DNA of 64,000 nucleotides from NCBI RefSeq assembly GCF_035582795.1, contig NC_134369.1, positions 61,752,001 to 61,816,000 on the forward strand, written 5' to 3'. Source of the DNA: Mycteria americana. Lineage: Eukaryota > Chordata > Aves > Ciconiiformes > Ciconiidae. Under the pieces are notes generated by a model. That model saw only the letters and a list, made by a program, of their open reading frames with translations, was not told the DNA's origin and did not search any database. The translations under genes were made by a program, and so were the position numbers. How positions within the stretch are numbered: position 1 is the first letter of the stretch; every line of letters begins with the position of its first letter. This document shows, one piece after another, positions 11,530 to 34,899 of the stretch.

Positions 11530-12146
11530 ATATCCCCCGCCCCTCCGGTTCAGTTTGCCCCCGCGGCTGCCTGCCCATCCGCCCCACCCGTGTCTGCTGA
11601 GACACGCGTGTTACCGCTGCACAAGGAGAGGGTCGGGGCGCTCACCCAGCGCGGCTGCAGCACTGCGGGAGCTCCATCGTGCTCCTGCGGCTGATGGAAG
11701 CTCGGCCGACCCCCAGAGAGTGTGGATTCCTATTTCTGCGAAAGCAGCTGCCACGCCGGCCGGCTTGCAGCGTGCTCGGGTCACGCCTTCAGGTGCGTTT
11801 TCCTCCGTGCGTGTTCCGCTTCACGCGTGGCACACGCTCACTTGCCGCCTGCTCGTTCGTCTTGCTCCCCGCGGGCGTGCGCAACCCCACCAAGTAAGAA
11901 CGAGTGACGAGCCGCGGAACGCGCACTTTGTCTTACGAGAGGGGCACGGAGCTCGCGCTGACTCCTTCCCGCCGGTTTCTGTCGCTTGTGGGTCCCACCT
12001 CCAACCCCACCCGCGGCCACGCGCTCCGGGCCCGACCCGCGCCGCGCCCTGCCCGCCGCCCCTCCCAAGGTTTTTGCCCCCGCGAGGCCGCCGTCGGTGC
12101 AGGGCGGCCCCGCCCCAGGGGCGCGGCGGCCGCTGCCGGGGGCGCC

Positions 12147-12151
12147 ATTGG
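12147..12151 (-). promoter_or_regulatory. Inverted CCAAT box of ZNF839
   Basis: ATTGG in the context GCGCCATTGGCCCG, about 95 bp upstream of the ZNF839 start, matches the NF-Y site typical of CpG-island promoters. Whether it lies in promoter or 5' UTR depends on the unknown transcription start. Confidence 0.4.
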
Positions 12152-12244
12152 CCCGCGTGCCGCCGGTGCCCCTCGCTTCGCCCCGCGCCTCCGAGACCTC
12201 CCCGGGGGGGCCGATGCGGCTCCCGCCCGCTGATGCCTGCCAAG

Positions 12245-24339
<12,095 letters not shown>

Positions 24340-24735
24340 ATTAGAAAACTGTATGCTTTCTTCTGGAAAAGACTGACTCTATAAAATGTATATTTTTCTA
24401 ATGTGAATAATGAAATAATTGAAATTTAACTTATTTGTAAACTGTTTCTATGCCCTGTACTTTTTATAACTTATGTTTATATAAATCTAGCAGCATTGCA
24501 ACCAAAAATTCTAGAATTAACATCGTTCTACTTGCTTTATATGTTGGGGGTGGGTGGAAAGTGGAAATCTGTCAACCCTAAAACTGTTGCACTATTCCCT
24601 TTTGTTACGTAATTCTTTTTCTCTCTAGCCATCTAAAAATGCAGTAAGTTGTACTGCTGTTCAGCAGTGATGTGCTGTGTACTGGCAAGCTGTATATGGG
24701 TAAAATAAAATCTATATTAAAAATGTGCATTTTCT
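24340..24735 (+). other. ZNF839: ZNF839 3' UTR and polyadenylation signal
   Basis: About 390 bases of AT-rich 3' UTR follow the stop. A canonical AATAAA sits at 24704-24709, so cleavage is expected near 24,725-24,735. Confidence 0.7.
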
Positions 24736-24739
24736 GTGC

Positions 24740-27700
24740 CATTGAGATTACAAAACACTTTGTTATCGCACTTGCTTAAAGCTAGCTTGAATGTTCATTA
24801 GCATCTAGACTTGATGCACATAAATCTGCCTGGAAAAATGGGCAGTTTTAAATATAATCCACACTTGTGCATTCCGGGAACAATGTGACAGCCTAGCTGA
24901 TCCTTACTTAAATAAGCATCCACTGAGTTAGAGACAAAAATAGCCTCAAACAAGATCTGAGATGTACTGAACTGTTGGAAATGTATTTAAGTATGCTTGT
25001 CTAATGTTCAGCCACACCTTTAAAACTTACTGTTACTTAGCCAGAAATGGGAAGGTGCGTTAGTAGTGATCTGCTGCTCCTTAATGAGATACCAAATTCT
25101 TTTTTTACTTTAGTCCATGATGGTCTATTTTTGTTAGACTTGTACTTTTTTCTTTCAGATGATGCATCCTTTATCAGTTCTAAGCTTTGACCTTCCTAGT
25201 AACTCCACACTGCCCTGCACTATTTAATCATAATAAAAAGATATCCTTGACTATAATCCCTGTTTCTCTATGCACACAGAAAACTGACCAAATTACCTAT
25301 CTACTGCTATCTTGTATTTTTGTCATACTTTAAGTATGTTGCTTGAATGGTAATATTTTTGTGGAGACCTTCTAGCAGCTTCTTGTCCAAGGTACTATCT
25401 TGTCTTTCAAGAAGCTTAGCAGGTGAAAAAGAACAGCCTTAAATGACCACTATCTTTATTTTGTTCACGAGCTATTGCAGACATTACTGAAAACTGGTGA
25501 CATACCTTTAAAACGTGTGTGTTGCCTCATTGCTAAATACATGAGGCTACTGAAATAACCAGACACATCAGCTAAAAGGACCTGTAATGTGCAGCAGAAC
25601 TGTTTTTAAGTATGAACATTGATTTTTTTTCATGGTCTTGATACTGAGGGAAAACTTACACTAAAATTGAATCTGAACAAGAGAGAGGACAATTTAGAGA
25701 TGAAACAATCTGCTCTACTCTGTCCCTTTAACATAGTTGGTTTTGGGGTTGGTTGGTTTTTCCTGTTTTTTGGGGGTTTTTTTCCTGGTTGCTTAAGTAG
25801 AAGATTGATTAGCCAAAAACACTGCATTTTATGTGTCGATGTGAAAGATGTCATCATGTTAGTGAGCTCCAGTCTGGTGGTTGGGTTTATGGTGTAGTTT
25901 TTGTTTTGGGTTTTTTGCCCTCTTTTTGTAGGAGGTGGTAATGGTCAGAGGATACAGGCCTACCTTATTAATAAAGATACCATACAAAGCAAGGTTCTGC
26001 TGGTCTTTCAAAGTCTTTGATTGCAGTGAGCAATTCTTTATTACACTCTTTTGTACTGACTGTCTAATAACTACATCTGAGGGCTTAAAAAGTAACAACT
26101 GCTTAGAGCTATAATGGCAAAACATCTCTGCAATGATTTTGCAGTAATCTTCCTACGTCCGATAGCAGTCAATGAGCAAGGGGGTCTGGGAATATGAAGA
26201 CTGCTTCCTGAAGAGCTTATTTCCTCTAAGAAACAAGAACAAACCACAATTTCCACCCGTGCAGAAAATGAAAGTCTGCTTCAATTCTGCCTTCCCTATT
26301 GATTTGCACATGCTGGGAAATACAATACACCTACTCTCATCTTGAAAGAACAACTCTATAAGTGAACCAGCCTTTTCTCCTTGGAAAATATTTTTCAAGC
26401 ATGAAGGTGTTTCCATAGTGACAAGGGTCTGGCCCTACTCACTATAAATTAAGGTGGCTGTTAAACTAGGTGGAAAGCTTGCACAGAAAAATAATAAAAC
26501 CCAGCAAAGCTATTCATAACTGATTGTATTCTTGAGCTACAGCAGAATTTCTTTTTAGATGCTAGAAGTGTGGGGTAAGAATAGAACGCTATTAAGCTGT
26601 CAGAAACAACCTTGTTGTTGAACACAGCAACATGTTGAGAAAACTCTTCCAATTCATGTCTGTCTGTTCCATTATTGCAGGAAACTCATGTATTTCCCTT
26701 ACCAGCTTATGGGGTTTCAGCTTGGAACTAGTTAAGTAAGTGAGCCTACTTTTCCTATCGGAAATCTGTTCCAGAATCTCTCGCTGTTCTAATTAGATTT
26801 TCCTAGTGTCAAACCACAGCCTTATGGTCATTTCATAGCAGTGGGCATTTCATGTTACTGTCTTTTAGTTCAAAGAGTTGTTTCAAGGAAAATCAAGGGT
26901 AAACATCTGTCAGGGCACAACAATGAATCAAAAGCACTTGGAAACACGGCATAATTGTGTGAAATAGGAGGTCTAAATCAACAGTTTATATAGGAGCAGG
27001 TCATACAGGCAATCAGTAAGTGGGAGGAATTTAGACTATTAATCATAATGAAGTAAGCAGAAGGCCTAAATTCACTACACATTAGGGATTTAACTAAAAA
27101 TTTGATGACACAGGTGCATGGTTTCCACATTGTAATACACTTTTCTGAAAAGTGATAATTTGCCACAGCAGCTAACAGTTATTAAGGGCTGGGTAAGTGT
27201 AGCAGCTTCTTCATGCTACCCAGGTTTGCTGTAACAGTATGCTACAGTAATTATTATGTCTTTAGGAGTGAAAGCAAATTAAGGGTATTGAATTCCACTT
27301 CAGCATTTAGCTTTTGCATTAACTGTTTCTCCTGAACACTCTCTCTACTCTCTTTTCCAAGAAAGCAGCATGAAAAAGAAAAGCAAGAATCTGAGCCACC
27401 GATTCTTGTCATGTAAACTGCTAACCAAAAATACAGAGGGGGCACACCTTTAAACCAAAACCGTGTGACATCAGAAACAGTAATCCAAGGAAAAACTCAC
27501 TGAGCCCTATGACAGGAAGCAAACAATACAGGATAAGGACATGACCGAAGCAGGTCTTGTTTTCATTCAACAGATGCTTTCATGAAACATCTCTAAAAGA
27601 AAAAAGTTACAAGGAATTAAAGGAGACAAGACCTTTTCACATAATGACTGTGGAATGGTGAGTTGTACACAACCTTCCCAGTGTGCCTAGTTCAGGCTTG

Positions 27701-28204
27701 GATCACTCTTCAAGGGTGATGTACCTAACCACGCTATAATGAAAACCAAACCAGAATTTACACTAGTGTCTGCAACAGCATTTCAGAACCACATACCAAA
27801 CTATGTGGATCTTTCTGGATCCACTTCTGGATCCTGCCTTTTGCGCTTTCCTTTCCTTTTCCCCATTTATAAAGCAAGTACAATAGCACTAGCCCTGTTA
27901 AGGAAAAAAAAAAAACCCATGAAAGATCAAGAAGTGCTGAATTTCTATGGTGAAAGGGACAATGTAGGTATTCTAGACTGTTAAGACTTGGAAAGTAGTT
28001 AACTTCTTTGCTGTAGGTGTCTATATGCATTGAATCCTTCCAGGCCATCAAGTAGTGCTTACCTCTTTCTGATTATAGGGGACTTGGCCTCCTACCTGTA
28101 GCCTCTCTATTGCACATAAAATGGATAAAGCAACCAAAACCAGATTGTCCCATGAAGAAAAAGGAGTATCAGCTGAGACAAAATAATAAATAGAGAAAAA
28201 TATT
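24740..28204. other. Intergenic spacer between convergent ZNF839 and CINP
   Basis: Tail-to-tail interval of about 3.4 kb. It holds T/G-rich low-complexity tracts at 25,736-25,795 and 25,876-25,920 and otherwise unremarkable AT-rich sequence. The ORFs on either strand are under 100 codons and lack recognisable motifs. Confidence 0.6.
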
Positions 28205-28210
28205 TTTAAT
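28205..28210 (-). promoter_or_regulatory. CINP: CINP polyadenylation signal (ATTAAA)
   Basis: On the minus strand ATTAAA lies about 100 bases past the CINP stop, the first hexamer of this kind after the stop. It would give a short 3' UTR. ATTAAA is the commonest variant of AATAAA; site use is inferred. Confidence 0.5.
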
Positions 28211-28309
28211 AAGTTTTACAAAAATTCAACTTACTTTGTAAGCCTTGCAATTTGCCATTTCTGTTTCATGTAAGCATCAGTAGAAGCAAGCCATGTAACA
28301 TCTGAAATT

Positions 28310-28512
28310 CTAGCACTGTCTATGTCCTGTTTCCAGCAGCATGGCTTCAAGTAGTAGTTTGCTGCTGTTCTCAATGTAAGGCTGGTATAACCATGATGAT
28401 AAATAGACCATCATCAGATCCTGGTCAGCAGAATGAGCAATTTCTTGTACAATTGTTTGCTTGAGTTGTAGTTCCTTCTTGTACATTTCAGAGAGCTTCA
28501 GAGAAACCTCAT
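28310..28512 (-). CDS. CINP: CINP exon 5, terminal
   Basis: 203 nt after ATCCATTTCAG. The codons give EVSLKLSEMYKKELQLKQ and end MLLETGHRQC with TAG at 28312-28310. Confidence 0.94.
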
Positions 28513-31500
28513 CTGAAATGGATTGAAAAACCAAGCACATTGACCAGAACATTTCAGCAATTCTCTAAAAGTTAAATTATACTTGTAATATGTTGATCAT
28601 TAAAAAAACCCTACCTTACATAAGCTACTTCCCATATTTAGACATCTTGGTTTTTACAGCATTAACAATGTTTGTACACTAGAATATAAAATGCTAAACA
28701 ATTTCCTCAGCTTTTGGATATATTTTATACACTTGTGATTTTGACATGAATCCCCTTTTAATTCTAGAATAAGCAGTGGTATTGATTCTCAGAACCCACT
28801 GTAAAATTGGCAATTACAGCTATTCTTTCAAATAACTGAAATTTGATTTTCAAATTTGGTAATGCTATCTCGAAATACAAGCTTCACATTTTAGAGTCAC
28901 TGCTGATTTTAGCTAATCTAAAGGATGTCCTCACATGCTGTCAGGCACTTTAGCAATGCATGATCACCAATATGCGATACCAATAGTGAAAAAGAACAGT
29001 AAATCAAAACAACAGACCAAAACTGAAGTGTGTAATGTAAAAACTAATATTGTTACTAGTTATGTTAGTAATACTGGTAGGGGGGTTAAATATATTTATG
29101 TAATAATCTTTAATTGTTTGACTTTCTAAAAAATAGCCACGTAAATTATTTTTAAAGAGAGACTGATCTTGTATTTCTAACTTAGCCTGAGCTATCACTA
29201 CCTTCAGGAGGATTTAGTCTTTCATGGAGTAGAGAGCATCACTAAATGATTCAGTCACAACGAGTGTTTTGACAGCAGTTGTCTTTGTCATTCTTACCTT
29301 TTTAACCTGGCAGAAACTAATACGTAAGATTCCTGCTAACTTGTGGTAGTGAAGTAAGAAGCAGGGCTTCACAAAGGTATGACTTTCACTTCACAAAGAA
29401 GGCAGTTGGTTTGTATGCAATCAGGCTTCTCTTGAATTCAAACAGTTTTAAAGCTGCGGTAATACCAGTTGGGAGGCAGTACCTTTTGCCATCAAGTGAA
29501 TGCTAAGGATTGATATTACCAGTAGACAGTAACTGAACATTTCTTTACTTCTCTTGACTGACATTGAGATCAGAGGAATTTTTCTTTGGCTCCCTGAGAA
29601 TTAACTGAGGTATAGCTTGTTCTTTGCATTCAATGATTTCATTTCAGTGTCAAGTAACAAGTCAAGTCAGTTAAGCCTATGGTTTAACACTACCAAGTTG
29701 CAAGTATGTCTCTCTCTTCAGAGGATGTGGCTGTTGCAGCTTGGACACTGTAAGCTGCCGTCAAGCTTAGTTTTATGCTGTAACTGTTGCATGTCAGACA
29801 ACACTTGCCAATTCATACAAGCAGTCATCAGCAGTAACCCTAAGCCAAGTGGTGCGTTCATGTGTTTATTGATTAGTCAATTATAAAGGAGACAGATACA
29901 CTCTCTCTCTCTCTAAGGCAAGACATCCAGATAAAAGGGTTTATTTTCCAGTCCTAAATTAGATGACATCAACAACACAATGCAATTAGCTAAGATAATC
30001 AATATTTTACTTACAGAAATACGGTGTGGGCCATGTATGAAAGAAGGGTGCTGTGCAATTCCCAGCTCCCTGGTGGAATGTTTCCAAGTCACAGATTGCT
30101 TTAGTAGTCGAAGTAAGCTTTTCCATTTTCAGTTGTATTTTTGTCTGAAAATGATGAACATGTAATGTTAATGAACATTTCAGGAACATTAGGCTACTAT
30201 AATCTTAAACATTTTTTTAAAACACACTATTTCTGAAGACTATTTAGTCTTAACATTTCTAACTCACTTTTTTTTAAGTCCAGACAGGAATCATAGCTGG
30301 AATTTATATACAGATTTAATATGAGATACCCTAAAATTTTGAACACTGCAGATATGACTTACTGACTCTGACTTTGCATAATTCTTTTGTTTCCCCCATG
30401 TAGAAATATATTAAAGCACGCTCTCATTTTTTCACCTCTCTCTGGGTTTTCCCTATAGCAGTTTAGTACTGGGGAAAAACATCAGACTGTCTATGAACAA
30501 GTGTGGCATGAGCCCTAGAAACGCATGCTTTCTTACATTACCATGTCAAGATGACTTAAATTTTATTTCAAAAGATCAGCGGCAGGTGAGAAAAGCAGCT
30601 CAGGCTATGACTGACAATATATCTAGGCTGATTCGAAAAACAGGTCATTCCATCCACTTCCTTCATGTTCACCTGACTGTGCATTACTGATGAGGACTAA
30701 TATTTACAACAAAAAGGAGCTTGCAGGCAGTATCTTTAAGTCAAGAAGCTAAAATACAGATATTTCTATAAACTCGTAAGCTGGTACAGACTCATAAGGA
30801 ATGAAAAATAAAATATGTCTGTAGTAGCTATGTTTAGTACCCAAACTAATGCTGGCCATTTAGACTCCTGTTACTCAGGAGTAATAAAAAATTGCATCAA
30901 CACACTTGGTAGTCTGAATACAAAACTACCTCAAGGAAAAAAAAAAAGAAAAAAAAAATTACTGTTACTTTTTCCCACAGAACAAAATTTGAGGAAAATC
31001 TAGCTACTTTCCTGCTTATTCTAAATACCAGACTGGTATCCTGTCTATACAAAAAATGGATCTATCACCTTATTAATGGGCCTCCACTTTGGCAGAAGGC
31101 TGTAAAAGGTATTTTTAATAAGAATTTTAAATTACAGTATCAGGCAAAAAAGTACTCTTTTTGCTTCCTGTCAAACTGACAGGCGATATTAATTCCTAGC
31201 AATGTATCCAGAAAAAAGGTGGGTTACATAATAATTACCTTACTCTACTCTCTAGAGAAGGGTTCTGCACAGAAAATGCAGGTAGGCAGACTAAAAATAT
31301 AACTGCATTATGTCTGATCAAAGATAGCTGCAAGGATATGACAGCAGGTAAAGCACTGCTTTATGCTTTGTTGTTTGTTTTGTTCTAAAGAGAGGGAATA
31401 TTCAGGATGAGAAAACAGAAAATAGGTGCAGTTTTAGAATGCATTTTTTGTACAACTCATTTTCAGAAGATCACTTTTTATAAAGGGAGGAGTAGACTTA

Positions 31501-34304
31501 TAAGCAGAAGGCCGATGTAAAACCAACTTTCAAATTTACCAATCAAGCAAATAAATGGTGCACTAGATTTACAATCATTTAGATTTGAAGGCAAAGAACT
31601 ATAAATAAAAATCCCAATCTTCTGTTTACAACAAATACTTGAGGACACTTCCCTATGCCGTACTTGAACACACTTGGAATGGATTTATATTGACTAAGAT
31701 TGAAAAATGAGCATTACCATATGCTTTAAGGTCTCAAGTAATTCTGCACAGCAATTGTCCAGTTCTTCATTGTATTTTGGAGCTGGCTTTTCAGATTCTG
31801 TGGCACCGTCATCACATGCTATCTCCAGTTTGTTGTCTTGAAATCTAAAATAGAAACATAAGGCAGAGTAAACAACTGCATATAGGTTTACTCGAGCTGT
31901 GCAGATTTAAAATCCATGTGGTCCGATCCTACAAAATCTCTCTCTTACAGGCTGTTCATGAGGATTCCTACATAAAAATAGTAAGAGACATAGCTAGCCA
32001 TGTGAGCAATTGTGGCTGGTACCATAATCTTCAGAGGAACATAGAATTACTCTACCGGAGAGTGCTTGAAAAAACAGTTGCAGGTGTTAAGATAACAGCT
32101 TTTCCCACTTTACCTTGCCCCTGTGTTGGAGGTTATTCTCTCATAATGGACAAGGTACGCCCAGGCTTCAGCTGCTCCAGCTGACAATCTGGTGCCTCAC
32201 CACGAACTCACCTTCATGCATGATTTAAGCTAAGACATTTAACTGTGAACCCAGAGCAGCTAACGTGCAGACACCGATCCTGTCTTGCTGACTTTTCCAC
32301 AGAAGCTGTACACTTAAAGACAGGGGAGAGGGAGTTGCTAGAGAGTGAAAGCAACATCTGACACCAATACAGCAAAATATTCCTGAGCTTGTACCTGTCA
32401 GAACCCTGTCAGACAAACCCTGTTCAGCTGTCAGGACTCTGGAGAAGTTTCTTCTCAAAACCCTGTCAGTTACAGGTTTTTCCTTACAGTGTGAAGGCAA
32501 TAGCTCTACCAAAGTGTTTTTTGTTGGTTTTTTTTTTTTAATCATCACTGTTACAACTTTTTTATCTATATAAATCACTGATTCTTTCTTGAAATCTGCT
32601 GAAATTTGACTTTAGTGAAATTTGGTATAATATTGGCCTCAGTGTAAATATGCAAGAGAGTAAGGGAACTCACATGGGCTGAGATCTATAGGATTAGATT
32701 CTAACTTTTTATGTTATATAAGTATTTTAAATATCTGCTATGCTTAACTATGTATAATAAACTTTCTCCATTTCTTGCAAATATAACTGCTTTATGAGAT
32801 TATTTTAATCTTTATGAGACGTTTATTATTTGAATGTAAATAGTTTATGTAACCAAAAAGTGCAACTGCTGAGTTTGATCTAAGAGCTAGCTTATCCACT
32901 CTGACATGTTCTTCCCCCATCTCCAAAAAGAACTTTCTAGTGAAGAAAACAAATTAATTTATTAATTTATTTTATTAATTTTATTTATTAATTTATTAAT
33001 TTCTCAATAAAGGCAATCTTTATGTTGGCTTTACTTGTATGTGTTATTGGCATACTTACTGCTCACTGATCTTCATGTTGACTATTTTGTTTGCCGTAGT
33101 AAATCCACTATCATTCAGTCTCTCCCATTTCATCATTAAATTATGCCAGTCTGCTGCATTATCTTTAATTTTTCTTGCACTGACAGGTAAAACAGGTCTT
33201 CTTGGAGTACCATCAGCAGGACTTTTTGCTGTACAAGAACATAAAGAAATTCAAGCCATTTAAAGCATACAGAAACAAATCAGCGTGCTGCCTGGCAGCT
33301 GTTTGTGTGAATGATTTCCTTGCTTTACTGCTGAATATTGACTAAAGTAAAATGGAATTTACATTAACTGTCTTCAGTCATGAAATCTAATTCCTCATCT
33401 ATCATCCTTGTTACAATTTACAAGAAAATAATATTATTAAAAAATGCAAGCATGTTCTGAGATGCGATATCGTAACATGGACAGTAGTGGCCTTGCAGTA
33501 CTGACCAACCTAGCAGTCTTCTGTCAATGTATGACAGTCAAATGCTAACGCAGTGTATGACGTTAAGAAATCACGGCAACGATTCCTGTATGCATGCAGC
33601 GCTCATGCCGTGAACACCTGAATTAATTCACGTCTACACGCGAGCTTGAGGCGTTTGGGAGAAAGCTGGGAGCTACCGAAGACAGTGGGTGCTTTACCTC
33701 TGAGGGTAAAGCCCACATTTCACGATGCATCATTAGAGGACCACACAGCAACGGAACCTGCTATACATCACTCCGCTTACAGGGGAGCATCACCTCAGGG
33801 AGAGGGCTGCGAGCAGCCGTTTCTGCCCAGCACCTGCAGCCCCGCCTTCCCGCCCCAGGTCCTGCCCCAAGAAGCAGGGGGGCTGCAAGCCCGGCTCGAA
33901 GCTAAGTAGCGACGCCCGCCGCTCTGCCTGCGTGTTTGCCGTTTTTAACTTTTATTCACAGAGATGCTTGAAAAGCGGTCACAAACGTGAAGCCCACGCA
34001 CACGGCAAGGCACCCGTGCCTTGGTGCTGGGCACCTTCCTCGCCCGCACCCACATCCATGCGTGACAGCAACACGCCGGCGGGCTGGCAGGGCACAACGG
34101 ACACAGACACCTTATTAATTTAGTCCGGGAGCGCCGGGGCCAGGACCCGGCCTCTGGCTGCTTCCCACTGCCCCAGGCCCGGCCCTGGCCCCCCGCCGCC
34201 CCTCGCTCTACCCAGGGGGAGCAGCCGGCCCCGGGGCCTGGCCAGTGTCGCCGCCCGGCGGGGCGAGGGACAGAGTCCCCCGGCCGCCCTCACTCACCCG
34301 CCAT
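28310..34304 (-). CDS. CINP: CDK2-interacting protein CINP, complete (five coding exons)
   Basis: Exons on the minus strand: 34304-34298, 33228-33060, 31844-31718, 30144-30015, 28512-28310. The sum is 636 nt, 211 residues plus TAG, against 212 in human as I recall. All four introns are GT-AG and their phases (1, 2, 0, 1) join without a break. Conserved blocks are VSARKIKDNAADWHNL near the N-terminus, KMEKLTSTTKAICDLE and FHTWPTPYFYEVSLKL in the middle, and ELQLKQTIVQEIAHS, YLSSWLYQPYIE, AMLLETGH at the C-terminus. CINP is a small helical nuclear protein that binds CDK2 and CDC7 and interacts with ATRIP in the replication checkpoint; this is family knowledge. The start ATG sits in a perfect Kozak context, GCCGCCATGG. 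It is divergently paired with TECPR2 at a shared CpG island. Confidence 0.95.
29901..29914 (+). repeat. (CT)7 microsatellite
   Basis: Seven CT units in the last CINP intron. Confidence 0.8.
30015..30144 (-). CDS. CINP: CINP exon 4
   Basis: 130 nt, opening TKIQLKMEKLTSTTKAICDL and closing FFHTWPTPYF, the best conserved part of the protein. Acceptor ATCATTTTCAG, donor TTCT|GTAAGT, phase 1. Confidence 0.94.
31718..31844 (-). CDS. CINP: CINP exon 3
   Basis: 127 nt after TTTCTATTTTAG. It contains FQDNKLEIACDDG and YNEELDNCCAELLETLKHM, a mid-protein helix. Donor ATG|GTAATG, phase 0. Confidence 0.92.
32950..33002 (+). repeat. TTAATTTAT-type AT-rich repeat
   Basis: Near-tandem ATTAATTTATT units beginning about 60 bp beyond the donor of CINP exon 2, in its intron. 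Confidence 0.7.
33060..33228 (-). CDS. CINP: CINP exon 2
   Basis: 169 nt after the acceptor TTCTTGTACAG. The translation includes PVLPVSARKIKDNAADWHNL and GFTTANKIVNMKISEQ, the conserved N-terminal domain. Donor GAGCA|GTAAGT, phase 2. Confidence 0.93.
34298..34304 (-). CDS. CINP: CINP exon 1 coding part (start codon)
   Basis: Only seven coding bases, ATGGCGG, before the donor GTGAGT. One leftover base joins the CA opening exon 2 to make Ala (MAAKSP). Too short to be found as an ORF; it was placed by phase, Kozak context and the CpG island. Confidence 0.88.
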
Positions 34305-34324
34305 GGCGGCGCCCCACCGCCCCG

Positions 34325-34332
34325 CGGAAGTG
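34325..34332 (+). promoter_or_regulatory. ETS/GABP site in the CINP-TECPR2 promoter
   Basis: CGGAAGTG, the core recognised by GABPA and ELK factors, lies 20 bp upstream of the CINP ATG. ETS sites are characteristic of divergent housekeeping promoters. Confidence 0.5.
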
Positions 34333-34439
34333 CGCTCACGTCCGGCCCCGCCCAGGCCCGGCCCCGCTGAGCGGCGCAGGCAGCCGGGGCCGCCGCCGCT
34401 GCCTCGGGGCCTGGGCGACGCCGCGCTCTCTCCCTCTAC

Positions 34440-34477
34440 CCCCGCGCCGGCAGCTATGGCCGCCCCGCGCTCCTGAG
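34440..34477 (+). other. TECPR2: TECPR2 non-coding first exon (3' end), with a six-codon uORF
   Basis: Sequence ends in GAG|GTGAGT with a strong donor at 34478. The first transcribed base is not visible; only the 3' boundary is supported. An upstream ATG at 34456 opens MAAPRS followed by TGA at 34474-34476, just before the splice site. It would be a short uORF in the mature 5' UTR. Confidence 0.6.
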
Positions 34478-34899
34478 GTGAGTGGAGCCGCGTCTCCGCA
34501 GAGACGGGTGGGAGCCGCCTGAGGGTCTGCCCCGGCTCTCGCTCCCCTCTTCGGTCGCCGCAAGCGGGGCCTGCCGCAGCCGCCTGTTGCGGCCGGGCTG
34601 AGCGGGCGAGCCCGGCGCGGTGAGGGGCAGCGGGCCGGCTCTCCCGCCCGTCTCCTGGAGGCTCGCCTTCGGAGAGCGCTGGATTGAGGGTGCGCTGTGG
34701 CGCTTAGGGGAGGGCGGCAGACTCTGGCCGGGGGCGAGGCGGCCGTTACGCGCCCGCGGAGCGGCTGGTAGGGCTTCGCCGCCCCCTCCAGCCCGGCTGG
34801 GGCTCTGGGTCTGGGTAGTAAATCCGGTATAAGCTGAGGTTAAGCCAGCGGGAAAGCGGGGCGGTGTTGCCGGCCGGCCGGGAGCCGCCAGCTGTATTC

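Noticed and set aside
11465-12232. Upstream continuation of the ZNF839 frame, giving a 564-residue open frame through exon 1
   Set aside because: The frame begins within the tRNA gene and stays open because the DNA is GC-rich. The strong-context ATG at 12245 is the sensible start, and the 3' part of the open frame is intron after the GTAACC donor.
32225-32578. 117-codon minus-strand frame in a CINP intron
   Set aside because: No homology recognised and it lies wholly between correctly phased CINP exons 2 and 3.
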